From positions 1 to 39,411 of the forward strand of contig JAOBWH010000116.1 of the NCBI GenBank assembly GCA_025463265.1: DNA of 39,411 bases, read 5' to 3'. This DNA is from Ilumatobacteraceae bacterium. Lineage in GTDB: Bacteria; Actinomycetota; Acidimicrobiia; Acidimicrobiales; Iamiaceae. This document shows positions 23,533 through 30,669 of the stretch, piece after piece. The notes under the pieces were generated by a model. That model did not search any database. It was not told the DNA's origin and was given only the letters and a program-made list of their open reading frames with translations. Position numbers and translations under genes: made by a program. How positions within the stretch are numbered: position 1 is the stretch's first letter; every line of letters starts with the position of its first letter.

Positions 23533-25893
23533 GTGGCCTCCCTCCCCCGACTGTCCGTCGTGATGTTCACCAACGGGCCCACGCCGCTGGTCGCCGCATC
23601 GTTGCGGCGGGTGCGCCCCGTGGCCCACGAGATCATCGTGGCGGTCGACGACCGGGTGCCGGTGGAGCAGCTCGGTCCGCTGCAGTCGGTGGCGGACCGG
23701 GTGATCCGAGCGGAGTTCGTCTATCCGCTGGAGGCCAACCTCCAGTGGCTGCACGAGCAGGCCACCGGCGACTGGGTGCTGCGGCTCGACGGCGACGATC
23801 TGGTGAGCGAGTCGCTGCTCCGTCGGCTCTCGACGCCGGGTTGGGATGCCGGCATCACCCACGCCTACCTCCAGTACCGCTGGCTGTGGGGCGGTCCGGA
23901 CCGCATGCTCGACCAGGCACCCTGGTGGCCGGACCCGGCGCTGCGGCTCATCCGGACCACGCCGGGCATCGCCACGTTCCCCCGAGGCGCCCACCAGGCG
24001 GCGGTGGTCGCTGGCACGGCCCGGTTCTGGGACACGCCGCTCTACCACCTCGATCTCGTCCTGCGCGATGAGGTCACCCGCTCGGCGAAGGCCACCGGGT
24101 ACGAGTACGAGAACCCAGGGCACCGCACCGACAAGGGCTGGTCGGTCAGCACCACCTACTACCTGCCCGAGCGCCTCCAGCCGGCGCCCCGCACCGCACC
24201 GCTGCCTCCGGTGGATGCCGCGGTCGCATCCCAGCTCCTGGTCGTGGCCCGGTCCCAGGCCCCCGTCACCGAATCGGTCGACGAGTCGAAGCTCGGTCCG
24301 GTGGTCACGGCCGCGGGTCGCCAGACCCCGCTTCCGGCACCCGGCGACAGCCGCATCCGGCTGCTGGCCCACGACCCCATCTCGGTGGTGGCCGGTCGCA
24401 GCGCGGTGGTGACCGTCGGCGTGGTGAACCTCAGCGGCCGCACCTGGGATCCGACCGACGAGCCGGCCGATGTGGTGGGGGCGCGGTTCCTCGACGACCG
24501 CGGCGAGCAGGTCGGCTTCGAGGTCCGCGCACCGCTGCCCGGACCGGTGGCCGCCGACGACGAGGCGCTCGTGCGCCTGCCGCTCCCGGCGCCGCTGCCC
24601 GACGGAACGGCCCAGATCCAGGTCGGCCTGGTGCAAGACGGCGTGGCCTGGCACGACGCCCGGGCATCGGCGCGGATCCAGGTGCAGGCCGGGCGCCGGG
24701 TGCTCGTCTCCACGGGGATCTCGACGTTCCCGCACCTGGGCGACGACCTCATCGCCAGCTCGGTGCTCACCGCCATCGCCCGGTACCTGCCCGATGTGGT
24801 CCCGACGCTGCTCGCCTACCCCACCGACGGCATCGCCGAGCGGTTCGGCTGCGAGGTGGCCATCAGCCCGGCGTCGCTGGCACCGACCAGCGGCCGGAAC
24901 TCCGACGGGCGCCGCTCACGGGATCTGGTGACCCACGCCCGGTTGATGGCGAAGGGCGATGCCCCGACCGATCCGCTGGTGGCCGAGATCCTCGCTCCGT
25001 TCGCCGAGGCGAGCGCGCTCGTGCTGGCGCCGGGCGGCGGCCTGGCCACGCGCTACTCGGCCGAGGCGCTGATGGTGTGCGCGGTCGAAGGGCTCATCGC
25101 CCGGGCGTTCGGCCTGCCGGTCCTGATCGAGGGGCCGTCGATCGGCCCGATCGAGATGCGCCGTGACCACGCGGCGCTGGCGCAGCTGCTGAACGATTCG
25201 TCGCGGATCACCGTGCGGGACCAGATGTCAGCCGATGCGGCCCGGCGCATCGGCCGCGCCATCTCGCCAGAGGTGGTCCCCGATCCGGCCACGACCGCGG
25301 TCGATCACGTCGGCGCCCAGGCGGCGGTGGCGGCGGACTGGCTCCGCAGCCAGAACGTGCCGCCGGATCGGGCCTACGCGGTCATCAGCCTGCGCAGCGG
25401 CACGAAGGACGCCCGGCACCTGGACACGATCCGGGCGGCGGTCGAAGCCCTGCCGGAGCACACGGCACTGATCTTCCTCCCCCACTGCTCGGATCCCGGC
25501 GGCGTCGACGACCGCAGCGTCGTGGCCGGCGACCCGTGGGCGGCGACGCACCTCGTGGGGTGGGACCCCGCCCTGGGCGACCGGGCGGCGGTGGCGCTCG
25601 TCGGCAGCGCCAGCGCCACCATCGGGACCCGCTTCCACCTCAGCGTCCTGGCCGCCGCCGCCGGCGTCCGCGCCGTGGCCCTCGTCGGCGACGAGTACGA
25701 CCGGTTGCGGGTGCGGGGCCTGCGGCGGTCGACGGGGGTGCGGGTCGTGGAGCTCGACAACCCTGCGGCGGCCGCAGGGGCCGTCGCCGATCTGGTGGCC
25801 AGCCCCGACCCCGAGCCGATCGAGCACTGGGACCCCCAGGAGTTCGCCGAGGCGCTCGGCGCGCTGCTCCCTGCGCCGCCGAAGCTGGCCTGA
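23533..25893 (+). CDS. Three-domain protein: GT2 glycosyltransferase, Ig-like domain, polysaccharide pyruvyltransferase
   Basis: The 786-residue protein begins with a GT2-like domain (1 to about 220): LSVVMFTNG, then LRLDGDDL near 84-90 supplying the DxD-type acidic motif. A linker and a beta-rich Ig-like domain (about 270-390) follow. The C-terminal domain (about 398-740) matches polysaccharide pyruvyl transferases of the CsaB/WcaK type: LVLAPGGGLATRYSAEA, LIEGPSIGPIE and IGTRFHLSVLAAAAGV, whose Arg-x-His is characteristic. It probably adds a sugar and a pyruvyl or related group to a surface glycan, but the donor is unproven. GTG 23533 is the only start consistent with LSVVMF. The stop lies 6 nt from the convergent acyltransferase-3 stop. 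Confidence 0.85.
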   Translation: MASLPRLSVVMFTNGPTPLVAASLRRVRPVAHEIIVAVDDRVPVEQLGPLQSVADRVIRAEFVYPLEANLQWLHEQATGDWVLRLDGDDLVSESLLRRLSTPGWDAGITHAYLQYRWLWGGPDRMLDQAPWWPDPALRLIRTTPGIATFPRGAHQAAVVAGTARFWDTPLYHLDLVLRDEVTRSAKATGYEYENPGHRTDKGWSVSTTYYLPERLQPAPRTAPLPPVDAAVASQLLVVARSQAPVTESVDESKLGPVVTAAGRQTPLPAPGDSRIRLLAHDPISVVAGRSAVVTVGVVNLSGRTWDPTDEPADVVGARFLDDRGEQVGFEVRAPLPGPVAADDEALVRLPLPAPLPDGTAQIQVGLVQDGVAWHDARASARIQVQAGRRVLVSTGISTFPHLGDDLIASSVLTAIARYLPDVVPTLLAYPTDGIAERFGCEVAISPASLAPTSGRNSDGRRSRDLVTHARLMAKGDAPTDPLVAEILAPFAEASALVLAPGGGLATRYSAEALMVCAVEGLIARAFGLPVLIEGPSIGPIEMRRDHAALAQLLNDSSRITVRDQMSADAARRIGRAISPEVVPDPATTAVDHVGAQAAVAADWLRSQNVPPDRAYAVISLRSGTKDARHLDTIRAAVEALPEHTALIFLPHCSDPGGVDDRSVVAGDPWAATHLVGWDPALGDRAAVALVGSASATIGTRFHLSVLAAAAGVRAVALVGDEYDRLRVRGLRRSTGVRVVELDNPAAAAGAVADLVASPDPEPIEHWDPQEFAEALGALLPAPPKLA

Positions 25894-25899
25894 CGCTCC

Positions 25900-27003
25900 T
25901 CAGGCCCCTGCGGCGACGAGCTCGACCCGGTCCGGCGCCCCACGGAGGCGACGCTCGCTCGGGCGCTCGACGAAGCGGAACGACAGCTCGGCCACGGCGA
26001 AGCACGCGGCGAGCAGGAGGCCGATCTGGACCCATGCCTCGAGCGACGAGGTGCCCTCCCACCAGCCGGCCCGGCTGAAGGCGGCGACCCCGACCCGGAT
26101 CACCAGGTAGTGCGAGATGAAGAGGGCGTAGGACCGCAGGCCGAGCGGTGCCGCCCACCGGATGCCGGTGGCCTCACCGCGCTGGTCGGCACGAGCCAGG
26201 ACGAGGATGCAGAACCCGGCGCCACCCAGGAACACCGAGGGGGTGAGGGAGGTGGTCGTGCGAAGCGACGGGACGACGACGGCGGCGTAGGCCGCTGCCA
26301 GGAGCGCGAGGCCGAAGAGAGGCGGGATCCGGCGGCCGCCCCGAGATCGGAGGTGGAGACCGATCACCGCGCCGAGGGCGAAGTCGACGAACCGCACCGA
26401 TGGCCGGAAGTGGTCGTACCCGACGAGCTGCCACTTCACGACGAGCAGGAAGATCACCGCCACGGCGCGGCTCGAAGCCGTGGCGAGGAGCAGCAGCACC
26501 GGGCGCACCGCGGGGTAGACGAGGTAGAAGAAGGCCTCGCAGGACAGCGACCAGGCGGGGTTGTTGAGGGCGAAGACCCGAGCGGTCCAGGCCTGGGTCA
26601 TCGTGACGTACGCAACCACGTCGAGGAGATCGACCGGCTGGTCCTGGTGCACCAGCCACACCGCGCTGAGCAGGCCGAACAGCAGGTAGAGCGGCAAGAT
26701 CCGCGCCGCCCGCTTGCGCCAGAAGCCCGCCGCCCGCTCCTCGCTCGACCAGCTCAGGGTGATGATCGCGCCGGACAGGACGAAGAACAGCGTGACCGCC
26801 TCGTCGGTCCCGAGGAACAGGGCGCTCGCATCGGCGACCGACGGGTGCGCGAAGCGCCCGAGCAGGTGGCGCATGACGATGACGAACGCCGCGAAGAACC
26901 GCACGGCGGTGAGCGACGGGAGGTGCGCAGAGGGTCCCCCGGTCGACGCCTCCTCTGGTCCCTCTGATGGCGCCTCGGATGCGGCCTCCGCCGGGCTCGC
27001 CAT
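25900..27003 (-). CDS. Acyltransferase-3 family membrane protein
   Basis: The 367-residue protein has about ten hydrophobic segments. LPSLTAVRFFAAFVIVMRH starts the domain; the histidine in VMRH is the conserved catalytic-site residue of this family. VTLFFVLSGAIITLSW and FWRKRAARILPLYLL are further landmarks. Members O-acylate surface sugars, lipids or antibiotics using acyl-CoA. The N-terminal 30 residues are Ala/Ser/Glu rich and probably disordered. ATG 27003 overlaps the upstream HMG-CoA-lyase-like stop as TGATG, so it is translationally coupled to a catabolic operon. Confidence 0.9.
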   Translation of the reverse strand: MASPAEAASEAPSEGPEEASTGGPSAHLPSLTAVRFFAAFVIVMRHLLGRFAHPSVADASALFLGTDEAVTLFFVLSGAIITLSWSSEERAAGFWRKRAARILPLYLLFGLLSAVWLVHQDQPVDLLDVVAYVTMTQAWTARVFALNNPAWSLSCEAFFYLVYPAVRPVLLLLATASSRAVAVIFLLVVKWQLVGYDHFRPSVRFVDFALGAVIGLHLRSRGGRRIPPLFGLALLAAAYAAVVVPSLRTTTSLTPSVFLGGAGFCILVLARADQRGEATGIRWAAPLGLRSYALFISHYLVIRVGVAAFSRAGWWEGTSSLEAWVQIGLLLAACFAVAELSFRFVERPSERRLRGAPDRVELVAAGA

Positions 27004-27944
27004 CAGGAGCGGGAGCGGTGGGCCTGGCTGCGGGGGCCGTGGTGGGCGACGCCGCTCGGCACCGGCCGGCCCACCAGCGACTCGATGATCGCGGCGGCCT
27101 CGATGAGGGCCCCGATGGCGATCCCGGTCTGGATGCCCAGGTCGTCGAGCATCGCCACCAGCGACTCGGTGGCGAGGTTGCCGCCTGCGCCGTGAGCGAA
27201 GGGCGACCCGCCCAGCCCGCCGACGGAGGTGTCGAAGCGGTGGACGCCGTGCTGGAGGGCGGCGTAGGCGTTGACGAGCGCGGTGCCGCGGGTGTCGTGG
27301 AGGTGCAGGCCGGGCTGGCCGGCGTCGCCGCGACCGAGGCCGAGCGGTGCGACGGCGTCGAGCACCTCGTGGATGCGTCGGGGCGTGGCCATGCCGGTGG
27401 TGTCGGCGTAGGTGATCGAGGTGGTGCCGGCGTCGACGAGGCGGCCGGCCAGGTCGGCCACGTCGACCGGGGCGATCTCGCCCTCGTAGGGAGACCCGAA
27501 GGCGCACGAGATGACGGCGTCGACCGGGACGCGAGCGTCGTCGGCGAGCCCGACGATCTCGGCGATGCTCGCCTCGGACTCCGCCAGCGACATCTTCACG
27601 TTGCGCTGGTTGTAGGTCTCGCTGGCCGAGAGGGTGACCGTGATCTCGTCGGCGCCGGCGTCGATCGCCATCTGGGCGCCACGGGCGTTGGGGACGAGGG
27701 CGGTGCGGACCAGGCCCGGGCGTGCGGGGACGCCGGCGACGACCTCGGCCGCCCCGGCCATCGCCGGGACGGCCCGGGGCGACACGAAGGCGGCGATCTC
27801 GATGGAGGGCAGACCCGCAGCGATGAGCGCGTCGATCAACCGGATGCGGTCGGCGACCGGGACCGGCTCCTCGGGCTGCAGGCCGTCGCGCGGGCCGACG
27901 TCGCGGATCTGGACCCGTGGCGGCAGATCGGCCGGGATCGTCAT
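27003..27944 (-). CDS. HMG-CoA lyase-like (HMGL family) aldolase
   Basis: The 313-residue TIM-barrel protein starts IRDVGPRDGLQPE, with Asp20 in the metal-site motif, and has FVSPRAVPAM and HLHDTRGTALVNAYAAL with the metal histidines near 214 and 216. The loop that holds the catalytic cysteine in HMG-CoA lyase (GLGGCPYAKGASGN) reads GLGGSPFAHGAGGN, with Ser247 in that place. It may therefore cleave HMG-CoA weakly or act on another 3-hydroxyacyl-CoA. ATG 27944 overlaps the carboxylase stop as ATGA. With the carboxylase beta subunit it suggests branched-chain or leucine catabolism; the alpha (biotin) subunit is not in this window. Confidence 0.9.
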   Translation of the reverse strand: MTIPADLPPRVQIRDVGPRDGLQPEEPVPVADRIRLIDALIAAGLPSIEIAAFVSPRAVPAMAGAAEVVAGVPARPGLVRTALVPNARGAQMAIDAGADEITVTLSASETYNQRNVKMSLAESEASIAEIVGLADDARVPVDAVISCAFGSPYEGEIAPVDVADLAGRLVDAGTTSITYADTTGMATPRRIHEVLDAVAPLGLGRGDAGQPGLHLHDTRGTALVNAYAALQHGVHRFDTSVGGLGGSPFAHGAGGNLATESLVAMLDDLGIQTGIAIGALIEAAAIIESLVGRPVPSGVAHHGPRSQAHRSRS

Positions 27945-29518
27945 ACCGGGGGGACCCCGTGGCGCCGGTCGGAGAAGTGGCGGTCCTTGCCCTCGGCCCG
28001 CTCGAAGCGGCGGATGATCTCGGCCCGCAGCGCAGCGGGCTCGACGATCGCGTCGATGACCAGTTCCGAGGCGAGGCGGAGGATGTCGACGTCCTCCTCG
28101 TAGATGCGGCGCTGCTCGGCGACGAAGGCCTCGGCCTCGGCAGGGTCGTCGATGGCGGCGATCTTGTTGGCGAACACGGCGTTGACGGCGGCCTCGGGTC
28201 CCATGACCGCGATCTTGGCGGTGGGCAGGGCGATGGTGGCCTCCGGTTCGAACGCCGGACCGGCCATGGCGTAGAGCCCGGCGCCGTACGCCTTGCGGAG
28301 CACCACGCAGAGCTTCGGCACGGTGGCCTCGGAGATGGCCGTCACCATCTTCGCCCCGTGGCGGATGATCCCCTGGCGCTCGACCTGGGTGCCGATCATG
28401 AAGCCGGGCACGTCGGCGAGGAAGACGATCGGGATGTTGAAGGCGTCGCAGCACCAGACGAACCGGGCGGCCTTGTCGGCGGTGTCGGTGAAGAGGACAC
28501 CGCCCTTGATCATCGGGTTGTTGGCCACGAACCCGACCGGCTTGCCGTCGACCAGGCCGAGACCGCACACCATCTCCGGCGCGAACAGCGGCTTGATCTC
28601 GAAGAAGCTCTCCGCGTCGACGAGGCCGTCGATGATCGTGTGGATGTCGTAGGCCGCCTTGTCGTCGCTGGGGACGCTGTCGGCGTGGAGCGGGGCCGAC
28701 GGCTCGGCGGCCACGTACCGGGGAGGGTCCTGGCGCCAGGTCGTCGGGAAGTAGGTGAACCAGGCCCGGGCCTGATCGATGGCGTCCTCGTCGTCCACGG
28801 CCAGGTTGTCGCCGCAGCCCGAGACCGACGCGTGCATGCGGGCGCCGCCGGTCTCCTCCAGCGTGGCCTTCTCGCCGATGACCATCTCCGCCATGCGGGG
28901 CGACCCCAGGTACATCGAGGCGTTGCCCTCGACCATGATCACGATGTCGCAGAAGCTCGGGATGTAGGCGCCCCCGGCGGCGGACGGCCCGAACAGGCAG
29001 CAGATCTGCGGCACCCGACCGGACAGCTTCACCTGGTTGTAGAAGATGCGCCCGGCCCCGCGCCGACCCGGGAAGAGCTGGACCTGGTCGGTGATGCGGG
29101 CCCCGGCGGAGTCGACCAACCAGAAGATGGGAAGCTCGTGCTTGAGGGCGAACTCGGAGGCTCGGATCATCTTCTCCACCGTCCGGGCGCCCCACGACCC
29201 GGCCTTCACCGTGGGGTCGTTGGCGACGACCACGACCGACCGGCCGTCGATCTGGCCGACGCCGGTGACCACGCCGTCGGCGGGCAGGTCGGTGGACGAG
29301 GTGTTGGCGAGCAGGGCGTCCTCGACGAACGACCCGGCGTCGAGCAGCAGGTCCAGGCGGTCCCGGACGAACAGCTTCCCCTGCTTCTCCAGCTTGTCGC
29401 CGACCTTGGCCAGGTTCCCCGCCAGCGCCCGCTCCGCAGCGGCGGCGACGCGCTCGCTGTCGGTCGGGGTGGTGTGGGGCTCGCCCAGGGGCGAGGTGGC
29501 GGGCACGTCGGCGGTCAC
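27941..29518 (-). CDS. Acyl-CoA carboxylase carboxyltransferase (beta) subunit
   Basis: The 525-residue protein has two crotonase-fold halves. The N-terminal half has ARITDQVQLFPGRRGAGR and GPSAAGGAYIPSFCD. The C-terminal half has FVANNPMIKGGVLFTDTADK, DVPGFMIGTQVERQGIIRHG and KAYGAGLYAM. It transfers carboxyl from biotin to an acyl-CoA such as methylcrotonyl-, propionyl- or acetyl-CoA; the HMGL neighbour favours methylcrotonyl-CoA. GTG 29518 has TAGGAT 6 nt upstream. It leads the unit carboxylase - HMGL - acyltransferase-3, each pair overlapping at its stop and start codons. Confidence 0.93.
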   Translation of the reverse strand: MTADVPATSPLGEPHTTPTDSERVAAAAERALAGNLAKVGDKLEKQGKLFVRDRLDLLLDAGSFVEDALLANTSSTDLPADGVVTGVGQIDGRSVVVVANDPTVKAGSWGARTVEKMIRASEFALKHELPIFWLVDSAGARITDQVQLFPGRRGAGRIFYNQVKLSGRVPQICCLFGPSAAGGAYIPSFCDIVIMVEGNASMYLGSPRMAEMVIGEKATLEETGGARMHASVSGCGDNLAVDDEDAIDQARAWFTYFPTTWRQDPPRYVAAEPSAPLHADSVPSDDKAAYDIHTIIDGLVDAESFFEIKPLFAPEMVCGLGLVDGKPVGFVANNPMIKGGVLFTDTADKAARFVWCCDAFNIPIVFLADVPGFMIGTQVERQGIIRHGAKMVTAISEATVPKLCVVLRKAYGAGLYAMAGPAFEPEATIALPTAKIAVMGPEAAVNAVFANKIAAIDDPAEAEAFVAEQRRIYEEDVDILRLASELVIDAIVEPAALRAEIIRRFERAEGKDRHFSDRRHGVPPV

Positions 29519-29524
29519 CGCACG

Positions 29525-29530
29525 ATCCTA
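29525..29530 (-). promoter_or_regulatory. Putative -10 of the carboxylase operon (leaderless)
   Basis: TAGGAT on the minus strand ends 6 nt before GTG 29518. Confidence 0.5.
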
Positions 29531-29577
29531 CCGACCGGCCCTCCACGGGCCCGAGGTCCGAGGCCCGGCGAACGGCG

Positions 29578-30654
29578 TCAGTCTCGGCGGAGGGCCAAGA
29601 TGGCGATGTCGTCGGTGATGGGCTGGCGGGCGAAGTCCCGAGCGGACTCCAGGAGCGACTTCACGAGCACGTCGGGGTCGGCACCAGGGTCGCGGCGGAT
29701 GGCGTTGGCGATGCGCTCCTCGCCGAACAGCTGGTCGCCGGCGCGCGCTTCGGAGAGGCCGTCGGTGTACAGCAGGACCAGGTCACCGGGGTCGAGCCGG
29801 AGCTCGCGGGAGTGGAAGGTGCCCTTCGGGTCGAGCATCAGCAGCGGCCCGGTGCTGCGCAGGGGTCGCACGTCCTTCTCGTGCCACAGCCACGCGGCGG
29901 GATGGCCGGCCGAGGCGTAGCGCACGGTGCCGGCGTCGGTGTCGAACACCACCACGCACAGCGAGATCATCTCCTCGTCGCGGTCGAGGGAGGACAGCTG
30001 GACGTTGAGCTCCTCGAGCGCCTGGGCCGGGTCCCGGAACTGGCGGAGGAAGACCCGCAGCAGGTACTTGGCCTGGAACGCCGTGATCGACGGCTCGATG
30101 CCGTGTCCGGTGACGTCGCCGATGAGGGCCACGACCCGGGTGGGCGCCACCCGGAACACGTCGTAGAAGTCGCCGGCCATCATCCCGGTCCCGGCCTGGT
30201 ACACCCGGCCCACCTCGAAGCCGGTGATGTCCGGCAGGTCCTCGGGAGCCAGGCGCTCGGCCCACCGCTTGGGGGCGAGGTCGTCCTGGCTGAGGACCTC
30301 CTCGGCCCGCCGCTCGAGCTCCAGGCGGCCCTCGGCCAGCCGGGAGTCCCGGACGAAGTCGCGGCCGTAGACCACCGAGACCACCACGGGGATCAGGACC
30401 AGGGCGAAGAGCCAGACCGAACCGTCCTGGAGGAACGCGCCGCCGAAGCTGGCGACGGCGAGCACGAGGTAGAGGACCGTGGAGTGCACGTCCTTGCGGA
30501 ACGCCGAGCGGGCGACGGTGGCGCCGTCGGACGTGCGGCCGAACTCGGACTCGGCGCGCCGCGCCACCTTGCGGAGCCGCACCGCCGAGCGGGCCCAGAC
30601 CGCCGAGGCGACCGCGCAGGCGGCCGCCACCAGCAGGAGCAGCGGATGATCCAT
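29578..30654 (-). CDS. Membrane-anchored SpoIIE/RsbU-type PP2C phosphatase
   Basis: The 358-residue protein has an N-terminal hydrophobic segment and two to three more up to residue 95, then a linker helix and a PPM/SpoIIE catalytic domain from about residue 145. MMAGDFYDVF, ALIGDVTGHGIEPS, YASAGHPAAWLW and LVLLYTDGLSEAR supply the metal-binding aspartates. Such enzymes dephosphorylate anti-sigma-factor antagonists. No anti-sigma or antagonist gene is adjacent, so its partner is elsewhere. ATG 30654 has TAGCAT 9 nt upstream, inside the end of the P-type ATPase gene, which stops 12 nt before. Confidence 0.92.
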   Translation of the reverse strand: MDHPLLLLVAAACAVASAVWARSAVRLRKVARRAESEFGRTSDGATVARSAFRKDVHSTVLYLVLAVASFGGAFLQDGSVWLFALVLIPVVVSVVYGRDFVRDSRLAEGRLELERRAEEVLSQDDLAPKRWAERLAPEDLPDITGFEVGRVYQAGTGMMAGDFYDVFRVAPTRVVALIGDVTGHGIEPSITAFQAKYLLRVFLRQFRDPAQALEELNVQLSSLDRDEEMISLCVVVFDTDAGTVRYASAGHPAAWLWHEKDVRPLRSTGPLLMLDPKGTFHSRELRLDPGDLVLLYTDGLSEARAGDQLFGEERIANAIRRDPGADPDVLVKSLLESARDFARQPITDDIAILALRRD

Positions 30655-30663
30655 GGTCCGGCG

Positions 30664-30669
30664 ATGCTA
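30664..30669 (-). promoter_or_regulatory. Putative -10 of the SpoIIE-type gene
   Basis: TAGCAT on the minus strand ends 9 nt before ATG 30654 and overlaps the P-type ATPase stop codon. Confidence 0.35.
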
